Below, in pieces: positions 8,195 to 11,988 of a DNA stretch of 11,988 nucleotides. The DNA is from Methylovulum sp. (GTDB lineage: Bacteria > Pseudomonadota > Gammaproteobacteria > Methylococcales > Methylomonadaceae): the NCBI GenBank assembly GCA_004299465.1, contig SCST01000705.1:1-11988 (forward strand). Reading direction: 5' to 3'. The notes beneath the pieces were generated by a model. That model saw only the letters and a list, made by a program, of their open reading frames with translations, searched no databases and was not told the origin of the DNA. Within the stretch, counting starts at the first letter, position 1, and the number at the start of each line of letters is the position of its first letter. The position numbers and the translations under genes are program-made.

Positions 8195-8200
8195 AAGGAG
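8195..8200 (+). promoter_or_regulatory. Ribosome binding site of modE
   Basis: A strong AAGGAG lies 6 bases before the GTG at 8207, which decides for this non-ATG start and for an N-terminal extension of about 25 residues before the helix-turn-helix domain. Confidence 0.75.
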
Positions 8201-8206
8201 TTTTTC

Positions 8207-9052
8207 GTGAACATCATCACCCCGTTATTACAAGACAATAAGCTACCGGCAGTGGATAAGCCGGCAACGGTATCGCCGGTGACGGGCGATATACGGTTAA
8301 TAGGCGGTTTAAACGAACGCCTGTTCAAGCTTATTGCGTCGATTGACCGCACCGGTTCCATCAACCAGGCCGCCAAGGAAGTCGGCTTGACCTATAAAGG
8401 CGCCTGGGAAATGATTGAACGCGCCAATAATTTATCCCCGAAAATATTGGTTTCCACCGCGGTCGGCGGACGCCAGGGCGGAGGCACACGGCTTACGCCG
8501 GCAGGCAAGGCCTTCCTGCAATTATTTACCCAAATCCAGGAAGAGCATTGCCAATTCCTGGAAGCAGTAAACCGACGCCTGGCAAGCAGCCAGGACACTT
8601 TGTTTTTATTAAAGAGGCTGATCATGAAAGCAAGCGCACGCAATCAATTTTTCGGAAAAGTTACCGAAGTGTCTATCGGGGCGGTTAATGTTACCGTCGT
8701 CATTAGTTTGAAGGGCGGGGAAACTATTGTTGCAGGCATTACCAAAGAATCCGCCGAGTCGCTGGGCATTAAGAGCGGCGTCGATGTTGTCGCGTTGGTC
8801 AAGGCCCCGCAAGTGATCGTCATCACCGATTTCGGCGGCTATCGCATTTCCGCAAGGAACCAGTTAACAGGCACGGTTTCACGCATTCAAAAAGGCGCGG
8901 TAAACTCCGAAGTTGTCATCGACCTGAAAGGCGGTGATTCAGTGGCCGCCACGGTAACCAATGAAAGCATCGAAACGCTGGCGTTAAACATTGGCAACCC
9001 GGCCACCGCCGTGTTTAAAGCCGGTTCCGTCATTCTCGGCGTTGCCTCTTGA
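8207..9052 (+). CDS. modE: Molybdate-responsive transcriptional regulator ModE
   Basis: Cytoplasmic DNA-binding regulator that senses molybdate (or tungstate) and typically represses the high-affinity molybdate transporter while activating molybdenum-enzyme genes. The 281-residue protein starts at GTG with a strong AAGGAG site. Residues 1-28 are an extension, 30-125 form the LysR-like winged helix typical of ModE (helix with GSINQAAKEVGLTYKGAWEMI, wing with GGRQGGGTRLT), and two Mop/TOBE domains follow at about 141-205 and 214-280, each starting with SARNQ. This is the full ModE layout, not a shortened N-terminal or Mop-only form. Neighbours are a divergent sulfatase and an unlinked GGDEF-EAL gene; no modABC or molybdopterin gene is in the window, so targets lie elsewhere. 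Identity is firm; autoregulation through the palindrome at 8130-8143 is speculative. Confidence 0.95.
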   Translation: MNIITPLLQDNKLPAVDKPATVSPVTGDIRLIGGLNERLFKLIASIDRTGSINQAAKEVGLTYKGAWEMIERANNLSPKILVSTAVGGRQGGGTRLTPAGKAFLQLFTQIQEEHCQFLEAVNRRLASSQDTLFLLKRLIMKASARNQFFGKVTEVSIGAVNVTVVISLKGGETIVAGITKESAESLGIKSGVDVVALVKAPQVIVITDFGGYRISARNQLTGTVSRIQKGAVNSEVVIDLKGGDSVAATVTNESIETLALNIGNPATAVFKAGSVILGVAS

Positions 9053-9119
9053 CGCGCCGTTAACATTTGCCGGGAACGCAGCGCAGACTACGACAAAGCT
9101 CTAGTCAATGATAAGGCTA

Positions 9120-9170
9120 TGGAGGTCAGGCTTTGCCTGACAAGCACGCCAAGCTCAAGCCTGGCCTCCA
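9120..9170. repeat. Repeat with two mutually exclusive hairpins
   Basis: TGGAGGTCAGGCTT (9120-9133) can pair with AAGCCTGGCCTCCA (9157-9170) over 14 positions with one G-U wobble. Alternatively GTCAGGC (9125-9131) pairs perfectly with GCCTGAC (9135-9141) around a TTT loop. The two use the same left strand. It lies 67 bases after the modE stop, without a T-run, so it could be a REP-like repeat or a Rho-dependent 3' structure. Confidence 0.6.
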
Positions 9171-9441
9171 AACCTTTGTAACGCACGAATACGGGAACGG
9201 TAAGCGCTTTTGTTTTTAACCGAATCCCAAATTCATTACATGGCGCCCGCTTGCATCCCCCCCGGCGCATTTAATTACTTCTTTCCCCCGTCATCAAAAT
9301 GGGCTAAGCCGAAGCCTGCATCGCAAACCTCTCCTGTAAGAAAAAACCTATAAAGCATGCTTGTTTGTCCTACAAATTTAAAAGCGTTTTTCTGATTCTT
9401 AAGCGCTATGTTTAAGACCATAATGGATAAACACAGAATTT

Positions 9442-9445
9442 AAGG
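9442..9445 (+). promoter_or_regulatory. Weak ribosome binding site of the GGDEF-EAL gene
   Basis: AAGG lies 9 bases before the ATG at 9455, within an AT-rich leader. It is a short match but the only purine-rich site at this start. Confidence 0.4.
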
Positions 9446-9454
9446 TTTTTATTA

Positions 9455-11671
9455 ATGGATTCCCGCCTCACTCTCAGCCCGGACTGCATAAGTGTTTTGT
9501 TGGATGTACATGACATACTGATGGCATGGCGTTCTGACGAAGCCGCCCTATTGCAAGACATTTGTGAGAAATTGTGCTTATCCCTTTCTTTCGACCTGGT
9601 CTGGGGCGGATTGCTCGAACCCGATACGACACTATCCGTGCAAGGCGTCGCCGGTAACGGTGCAAAGCATATCAAAGGCGCCAACCTGGCATGGACAAAC
9701 GCCTCGGCGCAGCATCCGCTTAAGCGCTGTATCGACACCTTATCACCGGTCTGTTTGTCCGGCGGACTGATTGATTTGAACCACCCGTTGTTTAAGCGAT
9801 TGTCACCCGGCGTCGGTTCGTTACCGAGCCATATTTATCCGCTCTCACTACATAACCGTTGCATCGGCCTATTGGGCGTCAGTACAAAAAACCAGGCCTA
9901 TCATCATAAGCTGCTGCAATTGATTGCAAGTCATGCCGGTTTCTCACTGGGTATGCAGCAATCACTGGCTGCCCAATACCATATTCAAAACAGCCTGAAA
10001 CTGGCCGCCGCCGTGTTCGACAATTCACTGGAAGGCATTTTCATCACCGACACGTCGGGAACCATTCTCGCGGCAAATGCCGCCGTCACAAAAATCACCG
10101 GCTATGATACGGAAGAACTGCTGGGCAAAAATCCCCGTATCCTGAAATCCGGCCATCATGATCCCGAGTTCTATTCGGCGTTATGGCATGCCGTCCATAA
10201 CCATAACCAGTGGGAAGGCGAGATATGGAATAAACGTAAAAACGGTGAGATTTATCCCGAATGGATGAGTATTTCGGCAATAAAAAACGAGCAGGGACAG
10301 GTCCAGAACTACATCGGCATTTTTATCGACATCTCCAACCAGAAAAAAGCCGAGAGCCGTTTATCCTACCTCGCCTATTATGATCAATTAACGGGCTTGC
10401 CGAACCGCGACCTCTTCCATGACCGGCTCAATATGGCCATTTTGCAGGCGAAACGCAGCCAGCAGCAAGTCGCCGTGTTGTTCATCGATATTGATCATTT
10501 CAAGCAGGTCAACGACACGTTCGGCCATGCCAAAGGCGACCTGCTATTACAGCAAGTTGCGCTGAAACTGAAACAGGCTTTGCGCGAAAACGACACCCTG
10601 GCCCGCATGGGCGGCGATGAATTTACCGTGATCCTGCAGGATTTCGTTAACCACAACGATGTCGAGCTGACTGCACGCCGCTTGATCGGGTCGCTGGATG
10701 CGCCGATCAACCTGGACGACCAGGATTTGTATATCTCCGCAAGCATCGGCATCAGCTTTTATCCCGAAAATGGCGACAGCGCATCGGTCTTGATGAAACA
10801 CGCCGACATAGCGATGTATAGCGCTAAGAATAACGGCCGCAAGCGCCTGCGATTTTTCCATCATGGCATGGAAGAACAGCTTAACGAACGTATTGACATG
10901 GAGCGGCAGCTTCGCCACGCGCTTGACCACGGCGAACTCCAGATGTTTTACCAGCCGCAAATCAACCTGGACAGCGGCCGGATCGTCGGCGCCGAAGCCT
11001 TGTTGCGCTGGCGGCGACCTGAAACCGGGTGGCTGCTTCCGGGCCAGTTTATGCCGTTGGCGGAGGAAACCGGCTTGATCATTGCCATAGGCGAATGGGT
11101 GCTGCGCGAAGCAAGCACTCAATGCCGGGTGTGGCGGGAAGCCGGCTGGAAATCCTTGAGAATGTGCGTTAACCTGTCCCTTCACCAGTTCAGGCAGTCC
11201 GGTTTAATTGCTATGGTCGCCAATATTTTAAAGGAAGCGGGGCTGGACCCGCAGTTCCTGGAACTGGAACTGACCGAAAGCACTGCGATGCAGCATGTTG
11301 AAAAATCCATGAAAATACTCAACAGGCTGAAGCATTCGGGCATACAAATAGCGATCGATGATTTCGGTACCGGCTTTTCATCGCTGAATTACCTGAAGCA
11401 ATTGCCGCTTGACCGATTGAAAATTGACCGTTCGTTTATTATCGGCCTCGCCAATAACCCGAATGATGCCGCCATTGTTGTCACTATTATTGCAATGGCC
11501 CGTTGCCTCGGACTTGGCGTCATCGCGGAAGGCGTCGAAACGGAAGAGCAGTTGAAATTCCTGAAAATGCACGCCTGTAACGAAGCGCAAGGTTATTTAT
11601 TCGGTTACCCGATACCCGCCAATGAATTTTCCGCACTATTGCATCGCTCAGCGCCAACAAAATCCGCGTGA
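9455..11671 (+). CDS. GAF-PAS-GGDEF-EAL cyclic-di-GMP turnover protein
   Basis: Soluble protein of 738 residues with no signal or membrane segment. It has a GAF-like sensor (about 20-172), a PAS domain (about 182-296), a diguanylate cyclase GGDEF domain (about 300-466) and a phosphodiesterase EAL domain (about 480-726). The cyclase keeps DxLTGLPNR, FIDIDHFKQVND and G386-G387-D388-E389-F390, with an inhibitory I-site RxxD at R377-D380. The EAL domain keeps E514-A-L, N573, E605, the DDFGTGFSS loop from D635, K656, E692 and the QGY motif at Q712. Both activities are therefore possible; such bifunctional proteins often favour one, set by the sensors. The PAS ligand is not evident. The gene is a single transcription unit, with a 402-base gap upstream and repeats downstream. 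A functional link to the HD-GYP regulator through a shared cyclic-di-GMP pool is plausible but not shown. Confidence 0.95.
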   Translation: MDSRLTLSPDCISVLLDVHDILMAWRSDEAALLQDICEKLCLSLSFDLVWGGLLEPDTTLSVQGVAGNGAKHIKGANLAWTNASAQHPLKRCIDTLSPVCLSGGLIDLNHPLFKRLSPGVGSLPSHIYPLSLHNRCIGLLGVSTKNQAYHHKLLQLIASHAGFSLGMQQSLAAQYHIQNSLKLAAAVFDNSLEGIFITDTSGTILAANAAVTKITGYDTEELLGKNPRILKSGHHDPEFYSALWHAVHNHNQWEGEIWNKRKNGEIYPEWMSISAIKNEQGQVQNYIGIFIDISNQKKAESRLSYLAYYDQLTGLPNRDLFHDRLNMAILQAKRSQQQVAVLFIDIDHFKQVNDTFGHAKGDLLLQQVALKLKQALRENDTLARMGGDEFTVILQDFVNHNDVELTARRLIGSLDAPINLDDQDLYISASIGISFYPENGDSASVLMKHADIAMYSAKNNGRKRLRFFHHGMEEQLNERIDMERQLRHALDHGELQMFYQPQINLDSGRIVGAEALLRWRRPETGWLLPGQFMPLAEETGLIIAIGEWVLREASTQCRVWREAGWKSLRMCVNLSLHQFRQSGLIAMVANILKEAGLDPQFLELELTESTAMQHVEKSMKILNRLKHSGIQIAIDDFGTGFSSLNYLKQLPLDRLKIDRSFIIGLANNPNDAAIVVTIIAMARCLGLGVIAEGVETEEQLKFLKMHACNEAQGYLFGYPIPANEFSALLHRSAPTKSA

Positions 11672-11719
11672 CGGGTTTTGATAGCGCTGTAGCTTGGGTT
11701 TAGCGCGCGATGAAAACTA

Positions 11720-11865
11720 TCTTTTCTGTAACTATTCAGCATCAAGCTAAAGTTGCCTATTGCAGAGCGTGCCGCATGCCAGCAACGGACCGGCACGTTA
11801 GCCACGCACCGGAAAAGGCGCGCACGGCACGCTTCAGATGGCCTGGCAATGAGCTGAATAGTTAC
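11720..11865. repeat. Repeat module 1, bounded by 13-base inverted repeats
   Basis: GTAACTATTCAGC (11728-11740) and GCTGAATAGTTAC (11853-11865) are perfect inverted ends of a 138-base non-coding unit. A direct copy of 11720-11741 begins the next module. Inside, CGTGCCG (11768-11774) pairs with CGGCACG (11791-11797). The core 11758-11803 is a diverged version of 11935-11978. It looks like a MITE- or REP-type element just after the GGDEF-EAL gene. Confidence 0.6.
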
Positions 11866-11885
11866 TCTTTTCGTAACTACTCAGC
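11853..11885. repeat. Hairpin at the junction of the two repeat modules
   Basis: GCTGAATAGTTAC (11853-11865) and GTAACTACTCAGC (11873-11885) pair over 13 positions with one mismatch around the 7-base loop TCTTTTC. It could also terminate transcripts leaving the GGDEF-EAL gene, although no T-run follows it. Confidence 0.5.
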
Positions 11886-11988
11886 ACCCCCTTCAGAAAA
11901 GTTTAGCCCTAGGTATACTTTGGTCAAAGGTGTCTGTTGTAGGGCGTGCTGCGCGCGCCAACGGATTGGCACGTTGCCCCAAGTATCG
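11866..11988. repeat. Repeat module 2, cut by the window end
   Basis: It starts with a near copy of the start of module 1 (11866-11886 against 11720-11741, one substitution and one indel). The core 11935-11978 shares the GCGTGC...ACGG...GGCACGTT...GCC pattern with module 1 but lies farther from the module start. CGTGC (11945-11949) can pair with GCACG (11969-11973). The right end is outside the window. Confidence 0.5.

Larger units (their letters stand above)
9053..9454. other. 402-base intergenic region
   Basis: No gene is supported here. It contains the alternative-hairpin repeat at 9120-9170, then AT-rich DNA in front of the GGDEF-EAL gene with a short palindrome TTTGT-CCT-ACAAA (9364-9376) and a CTTAA/TTAAG pair (9398-9402, 9412-9416) that could be regulator sites. 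I see no convincing promoter; CATAAT at 9419-9424 has only a poor partner upstream. A 60-codon minus-strand frame (9088-9270) runs through the repeat and has no recognisable family. Confidence 0.5.

Noticed and set aside
9120..9170. Molybdenum-cofactor riboswitch next to modE.
   Set aside because: It is downstream of modE, is not followed by a molybdenum gene, and its folds do not match what I recall of that motif; a repeat explains it better.
9088..9270. 60-codon minus-strand frame in the gap before the GGDEF-EAL gene.
   Set aside because: Half of it is translation of the hairpin repeat at 9120-9170; no ribosome site and no known domain.
10547..11185. 212-codon minus-strand frame opposite the GGDEF-EAL coding region.
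   Set aside because: The plus strand encodes intact catalytic motifs throughout, and the minus product has no family resemblance.

Overview
The window comes from a mid-GC, gammaproteobacterial-looking chromosome. The signs are a ModE of the proteobacterial type, an RpfG-like HD-GYP regulator, GGDEF-EAL signalling and several short hairpin repeats. The style resembles methanotrophs or related Methylococcales, but no taxonomic marker is present, so that assignment is only an inference. There are five complete protein genes. No RNA gene, CRISPR array or phage gene was seen.

Positions 79-5601 hold a probable two-gene signalling operon. The first gene is a response regulator with a receiver and an HD-GYP cyclic-di-GMP phosphodiesterase domain. 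Six bases after it begins a very large hybrid histidine kinase with three tandem periplasmic solute-binding domains (one NMT1/THI5-like, two SBP family 3), a membrane segment, PAS, HisKA, HATPase and receiver domains, and a degenerate HPt-like tail. The likely logic is that a periplasmic solute is sensed, the kinase phosphorylates the stand-alone regulator, and cyclic-di-GMP is degraded.

Positions 5595-5625 form a strong hairpin between convergent genes. On the minus strand, 5647-7704 encodes a Tat-exported sulfatase. The 502-base gap 7705-8206 separates it from the divergent modE gene. This gap contains a 147-base MITE-like element with 25-base terminal inverted repeats, a direct repeat of at least 8 bases at its borders (probable target duplication) and a regular internal palindromic repeat. 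It is followed by an imperfect inverted repeat and a candidate modE promoter and operator.

Positions 8207-9052 encode a full-length ModE-type molybdate-responsive regulator with two Mop domains; no molybdate transporter is next to it. The 402-base gap 9053-9454 contains a repeat able to form two mutually exclusive hairpins. Positions 9455-11671 encode a cytoplasmic GAF-PAS-GGDEF-EAL protein with all visible catalytic motifs intact. The final 317 bases hold at least two tandem, diverged repeat modules bounded by a 13-base inverted sequence, the second cut by the window end.

Overall, two of the five genes (HD-GYP, GGDEF-EAL) act on cyclic-di-GMP and a third (the kinase) probably controls one of them. 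I see no clear defence system, biosynthetic cluster or wholly novel machinery. The most interesting points are the triple-sensor kinase with its altered HPt tail, and the three families of short mobile or palindromic repeats in the intergenic regions.
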